Assembly: GCF_950295315.1 (NCBI RefSeq)
Contig: NC_080171.1
Location: 114,509,064 to 114,573,063 of the forward strand
Reading direction: 5' to 3'
DNA length: 64,000 nt
DNA from: Erinaceus europaeus
Taxonomy: Eukaryota > Chordata > Mammalia > Eulipotyphla > Erinaceidae
In this document: positions 55,048 through 64,000 of the stretch, one piece after another
Layout: each line of letters begins with the position of its first letter
How positions within the stretch are numbered: position 1 is the stretch's first letter
Translations under genes and position numbers: made by a program
The notes under the pieces: model-generated
What the model was told of the DNA's origin: nothing
Database searches by the model: none
What the model saw: only the letters and a program-made list of their open reading frames with translations

Positions 55048-55556
55048 TTTAAATTTTTTATATTTATTTCCCCTTTTGTTGCCCTTTTTTATTATTATCG
55101 AACAGGCCATGGCCGGTGCGCCGCTATGTTCCACCGCTGGGGAGCCAGAGAGGACCTGAACTGCCCCTGCGGCTACAGACAGACTATGACCCACATAGTC
55201 AACAACAGCCACCTCTCCAGATTCAAAGGAGGTCTCGAAACTTGACATCAGGCTCAACCTGACGCTGTTGACTGGCTACGGAAGAAGGGCAAACGCTAGA
55301 AGAAGAAGATTATTGTTGTAGTTATTATTGTTGTTGTTATTTATGTCGTCGTTGTTGGATAGGACAGAAAGGAATGGAGAGAGGAGGGGAAGACAGAGAG
55401 GGGGAGAGAAAGACAGACACCTGCAGACCTGCTTCACCGCCCGTGAAGCAACTCCCCTGGAGGTGGGGGGCCAGGAGCTCAAAGCGGGATCCTTATGCTG
55501 GTCCTTGCACTTCACACCACATGCACTTAACCCACTGCGCTATCTCTCGACTCCCG
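55048..55556 (-). repeat. A-type SINE split by a LINE tail
   Basis: Tail at 55048-55097 and body/head at 55313-55556, both minus. The 55098-55312 LINE end interrupts it, with ATTAT repeated at each side. Confidence 0.88.
55098..55312 (+). mobile_element. 3' end of the non-L1 LINE, copy 4
   Basis: Starts CGAACAGGCCATGGCCGGTG and runs to the stop and GAAGAAGAAG. It encodes TGHGRCAAMFHRWGARED and LNCPCGYRQTMTHIVNN; the Cys after HIVNN is replaced by Ser, and a TGA follows GGLET. Being inside a hedgehog SINE proves that it moved in this lineage after that SINE arrived. Confidence 0.7.
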
Positions 55557-55759
55557 ACTCCCGAAACTTGATTCCTTTCCTTCCTTCAAGTCAATTGATT
55601 GAGGGATGTCATGACTTGGGAGATGGTTGTGTCAACTACTAGATGGCTTAGCTTATGTGTGAAATGTAAAGAAGTGAAACACATGGACTTGAAAAAAAAA
55701 AAAGCTAGCCAAACTGCAAACTGTCTCTAAAAATTTATGAAAACAACAAAAATGATTAT

Positions 55760-55855
55760 TGGGGGGCAGAAATTTGATGATGACTGTGGAACTATACCCC
55801 TGTAATTTGATGATCTTACAAACCAATATTAAATCAATAATAAAGTTTTAAAAAC
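55760..55855 (+). repeat. 3' module of family U
   Basis: GGGGGGCAGAAATTTGATGA, CTGTGGAACTATACCCCTGT, then TATTAAATCAATAATAAAG. Confidence 0.5.
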
Positions 55856-55861
55856 TACTTG

Positions 55862-56240
55862 GTGAGTGCCCTGTTTTGCCAGGTTTGAGCCTGGCCCCCA
55901 CTGCATTAAAGGAAGGTTTGGGGAGTCAGGTTGTAGCGCAGCGGGTTAAGTGCAAGTGGCGCAAAGCCCAAAGACTGGCGTGAGGATCCCGATTTGAGCC
56001 CCCGGCTCCCCATCTGCAGGGGAGTCGATTCACAAGCTTTGCAGGTGTCATTCTCTCTCACTCTCTGTCTTCCCCTCCTCTCTCCATTTCTCTCTGTCCT
56101 ATCCAACAACGACAGCATCAACAACAACAACAATAATAACTACAATAAAACAACAAGGGCAACAAAAGTGAATAAATAAATATTTTTAAAAATACTTTTT
56201 TAAAAAAGGAAGGTTTGGTGCTGTGGTCTCTTTTACTCTG
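55862..56240 (+). repeat. E-type SINE split by an A SINE
   Basis: First part 55862-55918, second 56207-56240. AAAGGAAGGTTTGG is present on both sides of the inserted A SINE. Confidence 0.75.
55919..56200 (+). repeat. A-type SINE inside an E SINE
   Basis: A SINE (GGAGTCAGGTTGTAGCGCAG) with a 14-bp duplication; a short deletion removes part of the core. Confidence 0.93.
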
Positions 56241-56241
56241 A

Positions 56242-56492
56242 GAACGTGGGACCTCTGGTATCTCTGGCATGGGAGATTTTTTTTTTAAATATTTTATTTA
56301 TTTATTAATGAGAGGGATAGGAGGAGAGAGAGAAAGAACCAGACACCACTCTAGTACATGTGCTGCCGGGGATTGAACGAGGGACCTCATAGCTTGAGAG
56401 TCCAACGTTTTATCCACTGTGCCACCTCTGGGACCACCATGGAAGAGTTTTTTGTATAACCATTATGCTATCTCCCCAACCTTAAAAAAAAA
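56242..56492 (-). repeat. C-type SINE split by a D-type SINE
   Basis: Minus-strand C SINE pieces at 56242-56278 and 56441-56492 (TATAACCATTATGCTATCTC). Confidence 0.7.
56279..56440 (-). repeat. D-type SINE inside a C SINE
   Basis: Minus-strand D SINE (CTTGAGAGTCCAACGTTTTA, TCCACTGTGCCACCTCTGGG), with CATGGGAGA / CATGGAAGAG flanks. Confidence 0.8.
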
Positions 56493-56735
56493 TGTAAAGA
56501 CAGTTGTGTCACCTGGATTCAGTTTCTTATCTCTCTGGAATAGGTGTCTGCCTCATTCTCCCACCAGCTGTTGAGGTCTTCCTCCACCATCCTGCATGGG
56601 TCCCCGACTCCCTCTGCAGTCCCTCCCTTCTTTAGAGTCCTTTGTTCTGCTGCAAGTTTTAAACCACAGTTCGTCTGAATTTTACCCTGTGTTTTCCTTT
56701 CTTTTATTCTTTTAATTTTTTTATAAAGGAATTCT

Positions 56736-57094
56736 TTTTATTTTATTTTTATTTTTTTCCTCCAGGGTTATTGCTGGGCTCGGTGCCTGCACCATGAATC
56801 CACTGCTCCTGGAGGCCATTTTTTCCCCCTTTTGTTGCCCTTGTTGTAGCCTCGTTGTGGTTATTATTATTGCCATTGTTGATGTCATTCATTGTTGGAT
56901 AGGACAGAGAGAAATGGAGAGAGGAGGGGAAGACAGAGAAGGGGAGAGAAAGACAGACACCTGCAGACCTGCTTCACCGTCTGTGAAGCGACTCCCCTGC
57001 AGGTGGGGACCCGGGGGCTCGAACCGGGATCCTTACGCCGGTCCCTGCGCTTTGTGCCACATGCGCTTAACCCACTGCGCCACCGCCTGACCCC
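56736..57094 (-). repeat. A-type SINE with module F
   Basis: Minus-strand, nearly complete; module F at 56762-56815. Confidence 0.93.
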
Positions 57095-57470
57095 CTTTTC
57101 TTTGTTTCTTAAGTTCCACAGAACCTTGTGTTTTTTACTTAGCTGCCAAACTGTCTCTGGAGGAAAATTGTGAAACCAAAAAGGAGAATGATTTTGCTTT
57201 GCTTTCTGAAAGCACACTTTCACATGAAGTTCTCTAGATCACCTCAGACTGAAATTTCACTTTGCTCAAAGATGGGAAACATTTCCTACATGTGGGCCCT
57301 ACTTGACCCTCACTGTTACTATTGAACAAACAGCTGGAAGGTTAGATGTGGTCAGGACCCAGAGCTGCTGAGGTGACACCCAGTCAGGTGACCATGGGAG
57401 TCCCATCTTCCCCACACCAGGTTGTGTGTCCTTCTGGGGAAATGTTTGTGGAAGTTAGAATGTTGTGTGG

Positions 57471-57823
57471 CAGCCGATCTTGGATGGACCTTGAAAAAAT
57501 CATGTTGAGTGAAATAAGTCAGAAACAGAAGGATGAATATGGGATGATCTCACTTTCAGGCCGAAGTTGAAAAACAAGATTAGAAAAGAAAACACAAGTC
57601 GAACCTGAAATGGAATTGGAGTATTGCACCAAAGTAAAAGACTCTGGGGTGGGTGGGTGGGTGGGGAGAATACAGGTCCATGAAAGATGATGAATGGCAT
57701 AGTGGGGGTTGTATTGTTAAATGGGAATCTGGGGAATGTTCTGCATGTACAAACTATTGTATTTACTGTTGAATGTAAAACATTAATTCCCCAATAAAGA
57801 AATAAATTATAAAAAAAAAAAAA
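57471..57823 (+). mobile_element. 5'-truncated L1 3' end
   Basis: From CAGCCGATCTTGGATGGACC through the end of ORF2 and 3' UTR to a poly-A. It has a perfect 14-bp duplication AGAATGTTGTGTGG at 57457-57470 and 57824-57837. Confidence 0.96.
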
Positions 57824-57839
57824 AGAATGTTGTGTGGCT

Positions 57840-58635
57840 GAGTAAGCATACTTTGTTTTTCTCCTTACTTAAAAAAAAAAAGTACTTTAAAAAATACTCA
57901 ACAGCTTAGTCATCTTAGCCAAAAGGAGTCTTTGGCTTTGTCCTGGAGGAGCAGTTGTGGCTTCAAATCCTCAGATGAAATGACTTTCTGGGATCTTTCC
58001 AACAGGCAGGGTAATTACAGAGGTGCTGGCTCCTGGCCTGAAATAGAAGCAGCCTCTCATCTTTAACAAGAGCACTGGTGTGCTGTGCTGAATTCAGCAA
58101 AGTGCTGTGTTGGAGCCTTTGTTTCTCTAACCCAATGAGAATAAATAGTGCTGCGTAAATAGGGGAAAACCCATGAAGAAGTAAGGTAAAAGGGGGAGGA
58201 GGCAGCCACACCCACCAGCAGGCCCTTGTTTGCATGGATAGCTGTGTCCACTGGGTGGCCATGGCTCCAAAGAGAGGCTTGACCCAAGTGTGTGGTCCCT
58301 CCCTGAGCCCAGGGACACAGCCGAGCCTGACCCACAGCAGCTACAGCTGCTTAGACCCACCTTTCCTGCTGGACTCCTGAGTCTCTACTCCTGATTAGCT
58401 AAAGGCCAGGCAAAACTTGGCAGTGTGCTTACTTAGGTCATTCCCCCCACCCCAAGGCTGGTGGAAGGATTTGTTGCATGTGGAGAAAGTGACAAGGAGA
58501 GACAGAGTCAGAGCTGCAAAGGGCCTGAAACACATACCCAACATCAGCTCTGCCAAGGACTGCTTGGCTTTACCTGGAATATGTTTGTCCTTATAATACT
58601 CTGCACATCATCTTCTGCACGATGGAGAACACATG
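57840..58635. other. Unique DNA without a gene call
   Basis: About 800 bp without recognised repeats; open frames on the minus strand (99, 90 and 77 codons) show no known motif. Confidence 0.45.
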
Positions 58636-58639
58636 GGGT

Positions 58640-58901
58640 GGGGAGGGGCAGGCAGTAGCGCACTGGGTTAAGTGCACATAATACAAGTGCAAGGGTCCTG
58701 GCTCGAGCCCCCAGCTCCCTAACTGCAGGAAGTCATTTCACAGGCAGTGAAGCAGGTCTGCAGGTGTCTACCTTTCTCTCTCCCTCTCTGTCTCCCCTCC
58801 TCTCTCAATTTCTCTCTGTCCTATCTAATAAAATGGGAAAAAATGGCCTCCAGGAGTAGTGGTTTCCTAGTGCTGGCACCAAGTCCCAGTGATAACCCTG
58901 G

Positions 58902-58903
<2 letters not shown>
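58640..58903 (+). repeat. A-type SINE with module F
   Basis: Head GGGGCAGGCAGTAGCGCACT, module F at 58845-58903. Confidence 0.9.

Positions 58904-58934
<31 letters not shown>
58904..58934 (+). repeat. AG microsatellite
   Basis: AG run at the SINE tail. Confidence 0.93.
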
Positions 58935-58936
<2 letters not shown>

Positions 58937-59085
58937 ACAGAGGAATGGACAGGCAGGTAGGCAGAGGGGTGGAGAGGCCTGAACCTCTGGATGCTGCACC
59001 TGAGCAGGCAATGGGCAACATTCTTACAAGACAGACTCGGACCCAAGAAAAGTAGGCCTGCAAACAGTCAAATTAGTCGTTTATT

Positions 59086-59207
59086 CTTTTTTTTTACTAG
59101 AACACTGTTCAGTTCTGGCTTATGGTGGTGCGGGGGACTGAACCTGGGATGTTGAATCATCAGGCATGAGAGTCTGTTTGTATAACCATTACTCTATCTA
59201 CCCTCTG
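59086..59207 (-). repeat. C-type SINE
   Basis: Minus-strand C SINE; TTATTCTTTTT on both sides is its duplication, shared with the tail of the next SINE. Confidence 0.85.
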
Positions 59208-59406
59208 CCCTTATTCTTTTTATTTTGTATAGAGACAGAGAGAAATTGAGAGGGAAGGGGAAGATAGGGAGAGGCAGAAAGACACCTGCAGTCCTGCTTT
59301 ACTACTCATGAAGTTTCCTTTCTGCAGTTAGGAATCATGGGATTGGACCTGGGTCCTTGTGCACTGTAATAGGTGCACTCAACCAGGTGGGCCAACATCT
59401 GGCCCT
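59208..59406 (-). repeat. B-type SINE
   Basis: Minus-strand B SINE ending GGGCCAACATCTGGCCC. Confidence 0.85.
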
Positions 59407-59422
59407 GAGTTAGTTATTTCTT

Positions 59423-59614
59423 TTTTTTTATTTCTTTATTGGGGAATTAATGTTTTACATTAACAGTAAATACAATAGTTTGTACATGCATAACATTCCC
59501 CAGTTTCCCATATAACAATACAACCCCCATTAGGTCCTCTGTCATCCTTCTTGGACTTGTATTCTCCCCACCCACCCACCCCCCACCCAGAGTCTTTTAC
59601 TTTGGTGCGATAGG
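59423..59614 (-). mobile_element. Very short L1 3' end
   Basis: The last ~190 bp of L1 on the minus strand, with a perfect duplication GTTAGTTATTTCTT at 59409 and 59615. Confidence 0.95.
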
Positions 59615-59689
59615 GTTAGTTATTTCTTAAGCAGAACAGTTTATTTTACAGACAAAATAAATAAATTTGAATTTTTTTTTTTTAATCAG

Positions 59690-59815
59690 AAAGATCACAA
59701 AAAGTGGCTCAATAAATAAAGCAGTCAAGACTCTCAAGCATGCGGTCTTATATTTCAGCCCCAACACCACACTGTCATTCTCTTTCTCATTAGTGAATAA
59801 TAAATCACTTTTGAA
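59690..59815 (+). repeat. Diverged D-type SINE
   Basis: AGTGGCTCAATAAATAAAGC, GACTCTCAAGCATGCGGTCT and TCATTAGTGAATAATAAATC match type D loosely. Confidence 0.5.
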
Positions 59816-60315
59816 AGATTATGAAGGAAAGCAGAAGACAGATGTCCCTTTGTCACTGAGACGGCACCTGCAGGGTGCAGGGGCTGAGGGTCTCTGTAGC
59901 AGCATTAAGGCTAGCTTCCTGACTTCCTGCAGCCCCCTGCACTTGGACAAAAGGACAGGTGGACACAGGCCAGGACAGCTATACACAGAGACCCCCACCA
60001 GGCATCTGGGAAAAGAAGGCAGCAGCCACTCTTCCCTAGACAGGTTAACCAGATGACCCAGCCTCCACTGCAGCTGTAGGCAGATGTTACCACACATAAA
60101 CAACATATAATCCTGCAGATACAGAGGTTTCAAAGGCTAAGACAAGGAGTGATCACCCTACATCCACATGAGAAGACCACTTATTTCAAGGTGCTGCAAG
60201 TTTGGCAGTAGATAAAGTCAATCAAAATGTCCAAATTCTTCAAACAATTCAGTTTGGATAGTCTGAGATATGAAAACATTTACCCAGAGCAATCAGGCTA
60301 AGAATAACTAGACAT

Positions 60316-60605
60316 GGGAGTTGGGTGGTAGCACAGCGGGTTAAGCGCATGTGGCCCACGCGAAGCACAAGGACCAGCGTAATCCTGATTCGAGCCCCTG
60401 GCTCCCCACCTGCAGGGGAATCGCTTCACAGGTGGTGAAGCAGGTCTGCATGTATCTATCTTTCTCTCCCCCTCTCTGTCTTCCCCTCCCCTCTCCATTT
60501 CTCTCTGTCCCATCTAACATTGATGACATCAATAACAACAACAATAAAAAAAACAATGGCAACAAAAGGGAAAACAAATAAATATTAAAAAAAAACCTTA
60601 AAAAA
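60316..60605 (+). repeat. A-type ERI SINE
   Basis: A SINE (GGGAGTTGGGTGGTAGCACA) flanked by AACTAGACATG on both sides. Confidence 0.94.
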
Positions 60606-60702
60606 GAACTAGACATGAGGTGTCATTTAATAAGTCTTCTTTATCAATTCAAGTATGAATCGTAGTAATTTTTGTAGAGACACAAGTCCAAAAGTCAGTA
60701 AG

Positions 60703-60880
60703 AGGGGCTGGGCTATGGCACACCTGGTTAGGTACACATGTTACAATGTGCAAGGGCCCGGGTTCAAGCCTCCGGTCCCCACCTGCAGGGGGAAAGTTTT
60801 GCAAGTGGTGAAGTAGTATTGCAGGTGTCTCACTCTCTCCTTCACTCCTGCCCAATTCCACTGCTCTTGGCGAACTATTA
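60703..60880 (+). repeat. B-type SINE
   Basis: B SINE (GGGGCTGGGCTATGGCACAC) lacking a clear A tail. Confidence 0.82.
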
Positions 60881-60927
60881 TTTTAAGTAGAGAGAGAAGG
60901 AGAGACACCACAGTGTTGCTCCACCAT

Positions 60928-61291
60928 TCTTTTTTTTCTTTGCCTCCAGGGTTATCGCTGAGGCTCAGTGCCTGCACTACAAATCCACTGCTCCTAGAGG
61001 CTATTTTTCTCCCTTTGTTGTCCTTATTTTTTGTTTGTTTTTTATTGTTATTGTGGTTATTATTGTTGTTGTTATTGCTTTCATTGTTTTGGATAAGACA
61101 GAGAGAAAAATGGAGAAAGAAGGGGAAGACAGAGAGGGGGAGAGAAATATAGACACATGCAGACCTGCCTCACTGCTTGTGAAGCGACTCCCCTACAGGT
61201 GGGGAGCCGGGGACTCAAACTAGGTTCCTTACACCAGTCCTTGCCCTTTGTGCCATGTGTGCTTAACCTGCTGTGCTACCACCCAACCCCC
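60928..61291 (-). repeat. A-type SINE with module F
   Basis: Minus-strand, complete; module F at 60945-61000. Confidence 0.92.
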
Positions 61292-61334
61292 TGCTCCGCC
61301 AGGCGGTTTGCTCTGCAAACCTCCTGTTTACATG

Positions 61335-61421
61335 GTATTCTTTTGTGGTGCTGGGGTTTAAACCTGAGTCCTCTCACATACCGAAGTGTGCATATGTCTG
61401 AGTGAGCCATCTCCCAGCCCC
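61335..61421 (-). repeat. Old SINE fragment
   Basis: Minus-strand GGTTTAAACCTGAGTCCTCT and GTGAGCCATCTCCCAGCCCC. Confidence 0.5.
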
Positions 61422-61457
61422 TTACACACATAGTACTAAGCAAAAGACAGTAAAGTA

Positions 61458-61690
61458 AGGGAGTTGGGCAGTAGCGCAGCGGGTTAAGTGCATGTGGCGC
61501 AAAGCCCAAGGACCAGTCAGGATCCCGGTTCAAGCCCCCGGCTCCCCACCTGCAGGGGAGCCGCTTCACAGGTGGTGAAGCAGGTGTCTCTCTGTCTCTC
61601 TTCCTCTCTATCTCCCCCTTCTCTCTCAATTTCTGTCTCTATCAAATAACAAATAAATAAAGTTAAAAAATAAAAAAATAAATAAACTTT
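61458..61690 (+). repeat. A-type SINE with B-like tail
   Basis: Head GGGAGTTGGGCAGTAGCGCA, tail CAATTTCTGTCTCTATCAAA. Flanks GACAGTAAAGT and GATAGTAAAGT. Confidence 0.9.
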
Positions 61691-61751
61691 AAAAAAAAGA
61701 TAGTAAAGTGATGAGTGGAGGGTGGGAGGAATAGGAAGAGCACATAGGACT

Positions 61752-61903
61752 TTTTAAAAATGTTTTATTTATTAATTAATGGGAAAGATAGGAGAGAGAG
61801 AAAGAACCAGACATCACTCTGGTGCATGTGCTGCCGGGTATTGAACTCACAACCTCATGCTTGAGAGTCCAATACTTTATCCATTGTGCCACCTCATGGA
61901 CCA
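61752..61903 (-). repeat. D-type SINE
   Basis: Minus-strand D SINE (CTTGAGAGTCCAATACTTTA, TCCATTGTGCCACCTCATGG). Confidence 0.8.
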
Positions 61904-62590
61904 AGAGCAAAGAGAATAATCAGGGCAGTGAAACCACTCTTAAAGAGACTACGGTGGTGGATACAGGACATTATACAGTTGACCAAACCCACAGGAGGGA
62001 GCCCACTGAGCGCGAGCTGAATGCAGACTACGGACTCCTCGAAGAGGTTACCGTATTTCAGTTCAGCCCTGAGACAGATGGACCCTCTCGTGGGGATGTT
62101 CTGAGGGGGGATTGTGCAGGGCAGGGTGGGATGTATATGAGAAATCTCTGTACCTTCTCAGTTTTCCTGAAAACCTCAAACTGCTTTTAAAAATGAGTCC
62201 CATTATCATAATAACCTCAGGTGAATAGGAGTTTGTTTTTTTAATCATGTGTTCTAGCCTCTTAACACACATTTCAAAAGAAATGTGAAGAGTGATGCGA
62301 GGGCAGGGAAATCTGAAGGGGAGGAAAGAGGCCCTTGCTAGCACCTAGACACTGGCTCTGTATGGCTCCCAATAAACTCGATCTAAAAACCAGGCACCAA
62401 ACCCTATTCGGAGTCAGCCAAGGTCATTCGTCTAGACTCCCCGGCACAGACGGCGCATGTGTAGACCCGGCGGGTGAAGCTGCTCTTCAGACCACATCAG
62501 GCGCACCCCGATCTCCCTACCACCACCACCCTTGGCATGCAAGTGGCCTGGGACAAGGGGAGCCCCCTTTCCAGACACCAGTCTACTCAC

Positions 62591-62880
62591 CTCTCAGAGC
62601 TGAAAATCAAGACCCAGGAGTGTCCCCACCCAGGACTGCTTCCTAGAGGAGATCCCCGCGGAGCCGCAAGAACAGGACGCCAGGCCTCCTTGTGGTCAGT
62701 GCCGGCTGATGGCGGAGCCAGGCTGGTGGGGTGGGTGCTGCCTCCCGCCCAGCCTCTGAGACCCGTGGCACCACGGCAGCCTGTTCTTGTGTCTGGCAGC
62801 TGCAGGGAGACAGCCCTGACAAAGCCACTCGCTCAGCCAGCAGGGGGGTGGGGGGCTGCTGAGGGGCGCAGCCTGGGATG
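62591..62880 (-). promoter_or_regulatory. Candidate CpG promoter and first exon on the FGD3 strand
   Basis: CpG-enriched DNA on the minus strand ends at a consensus donor TGAGAG|GTGAGT (last exon base 62591, GT at 62590-62589). No TATA box is evident. Its strand and position upstream of FGD3 fit a distal first exon, but another transcript, on either strand, is possible. The 5' boundary is a guess. Confidence 0.35.
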
Positions 62881-62886
62881 CAGACT

Positions 62887-62900
62887 GTTGCCATGGCAAC
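62887..62900. promoter_or_regulatory. Palindromic RFX X-box
   Basis: GTTGCCATGGCAAC is a perfect inverted-repeat X-box, the high-affinity site for RFX-family factors that often drive ciliary and immune genes. It lies at the edge of the CpG-enriched segment. Confidence 0.6.
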
Positions 62901-63109
62901 GGGAAGGGGGGCTGCTGGGCTAACACAGGGGTCCCTGCAGCCAGGCCATAGGGGTGTTGTTTACCGTCTGGGACTCCTCTGCCAACCACACTCCCTCTTG
63001 CAGAGTTTTCAGAAGGTCCTGAGGTAGCAAAGTGCCTGGAATCCTCCAGGGACACGCTGCGAAGCACTCGTGAAACATGCATTAGCTTAAAGAGAGCTTT
63101 GTTTGGAGA

Positions 63110-63430
63110 GACAGAGAGAGAGTGTGGTGGGGACTATGTGACAGAGTATGTGCATGTGATAGTGAGAATGTGGTAGGAGCTGTGAACGTGCTCGATAATG
63201 GTAAAGTGACATCTGTGTGTCATGTGTTGGATGGTGTATGTGATAGTGTGGTGTGAGTTGTGTGTGTGTGCCATGATGTGTATGTGTGATTATCTCTGTG
63301 TCGGTGTGCGTGTGACATTATATGTTTCCTGTGTGAGATGCTGTGTGTGACATGTATGTTCCCCGTGTGAACGGTGTGTGTTGCTGCAGATGCGAGTGTA
63401 ACTGTGTTGGTGTGTGTGTAAGTGAGAGAG
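63110..63430 (+). repeat. Irregular TG-rich low-complexity DNA
   Basis: TGTG blocks with variable spacers (TGTGATAGTG, TGTGTGTGCC) over about 320 bp, without a fixed repeat unit. Confidence 0.75.
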
Positions 63431-64000
63431 AGGGGAGTGTATAGATCACACCTTGTTTCTCACACTCTCCTGCACTTCTCTATTACAGGCATGTTATCTG
63501 AACCTCTCCCCCCCAGGTGTCTATTCCCCAGGTCCCTTGCCAGACTTGGCATCCTTTTAGCCAGCTAATCCTCTGCACACACACATCAGGAAAATACTAG
63601 AAGCAGTAGATTTTCAGTCAAGGGAGCAGAGGGCAGAGAAGTTGTTTGAAGTTGTCCCTTAGCGTCTACGGTCAGACCACTGTGGACATGCCCGATCTCA
63701 CCTGGAGTTGTCTGAAGCCAGACGACTGGACTGTCACATGCAGGTTGCTGTGGGTCTTTGTGGCACAGGCTGGGAAGGCAGGAAGCAGGCAGTTCTGAGG
63801 CCAGCCCCAGTTAGCACCCACCCTGAGGTCTGTGTCTCTCTTCCTGTGGCTCCCCAGCTGCAGATCTGAGTGTCTGCTACCTGCCTGTCCATTTGCCCAC
63901 AAGCCTGTGGTATCAATCAGTGTGCCTGCAGCTTATCAAGGAAATGTCCACGGGACATACAAGCACCTGTGTGACTTCCATTTAGTAGGTGGTGTGTCCT

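Larger units (their letters stand above)
61905..64000. other. Unique block with CpG-enriched core
   Basis: The right end of the window carries no recognised SINE or L1. Its core (62401-62910) has 21 CpG dinucleotides in 510 bp, far above the rest of the window. A TG-rich irregular stretch follows (63110-63430). Confidence 0.6.

Overview
This window is vertebrate nuclear DNA and almost certainly from a hedgehog (Erinaceus-like). The main evidence is very dense coverage by tRNA-derived SINEs of the hedgehog ERI type. Their heads read about GGGAGTCGGGCGGTAGCGCA and carry pol III A and B boxes; they are followed by CT-rich bodies and CAA/AATA tails. Young hedgehog-type LINE-1 copies with many internal stops support the same reading. 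No prokaryotic operon, CRISPR array, rRNA or functional tRNA gene is visible.

Gene content is low. The only protein-coding gene I can support is FGD3, a FYVE/RhoGEF/PH-domain protein, on the minus strand. Its first coding exon is at 14151-14588 (exon 14151-14630 including 5' UTR). Its second coding exon is at 243-332 and opens the DH (RhoGEF) domain. The two exons join in phase 0. Transcription runs right to left, so the rest of the gene lies beyond the left edge. Sequence right of 14630 is 5' UTR introns and upstream DNA. It holds one well-spliced candidate non-coding exon (16551-16657). It also holds a CpG-enriched candidate promoter and first exon near 62.4-62.9 kb, with a perfect palindromic RFX box and a consensus donor on the FGD3 strand.

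Repeats dominate. There are two near-full-length L1 copies: plus strand at about 2063-7715, minus strand at about 21675-27531. The minus copy sits inside an older L1 that itself carries a twin-priming inversion (21215-28222). Comparing the two young copies gives the strongest result. The plus copy lacks exactly one 203-bp GT-AG segment that the minus copy keeps in its 5' UTR, so it looks like a retrotransposed spliced L1 transcript. Both copies also share one ORF1 frameshift and three ORF2 stop codons, so they seem to descend from an already broken source. Shorter L1 tails lie at 37.4-38.8 kb, 57.5 kb and 59.4 kb, and ancient L1 pieces at 9.4-11.5 kb and 46.9-48.0 kb.

A second kind of LINE is present as four 3' ends only (41783, 42160, 52008 minus, 55098). 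They encode the cysteine/histidine C-terminal tail of a non-L1, RTE- or Jockey-like reverse transcriptase and end in a GAA microsatellite. An unclassified interspersed family (here called U) has about seven copies or 3' modules, one of them inverted in the way expected from twin priming. Many SINEs and L1s sit in chains in which each newcomer reused the target-site duplication of its predecessor.
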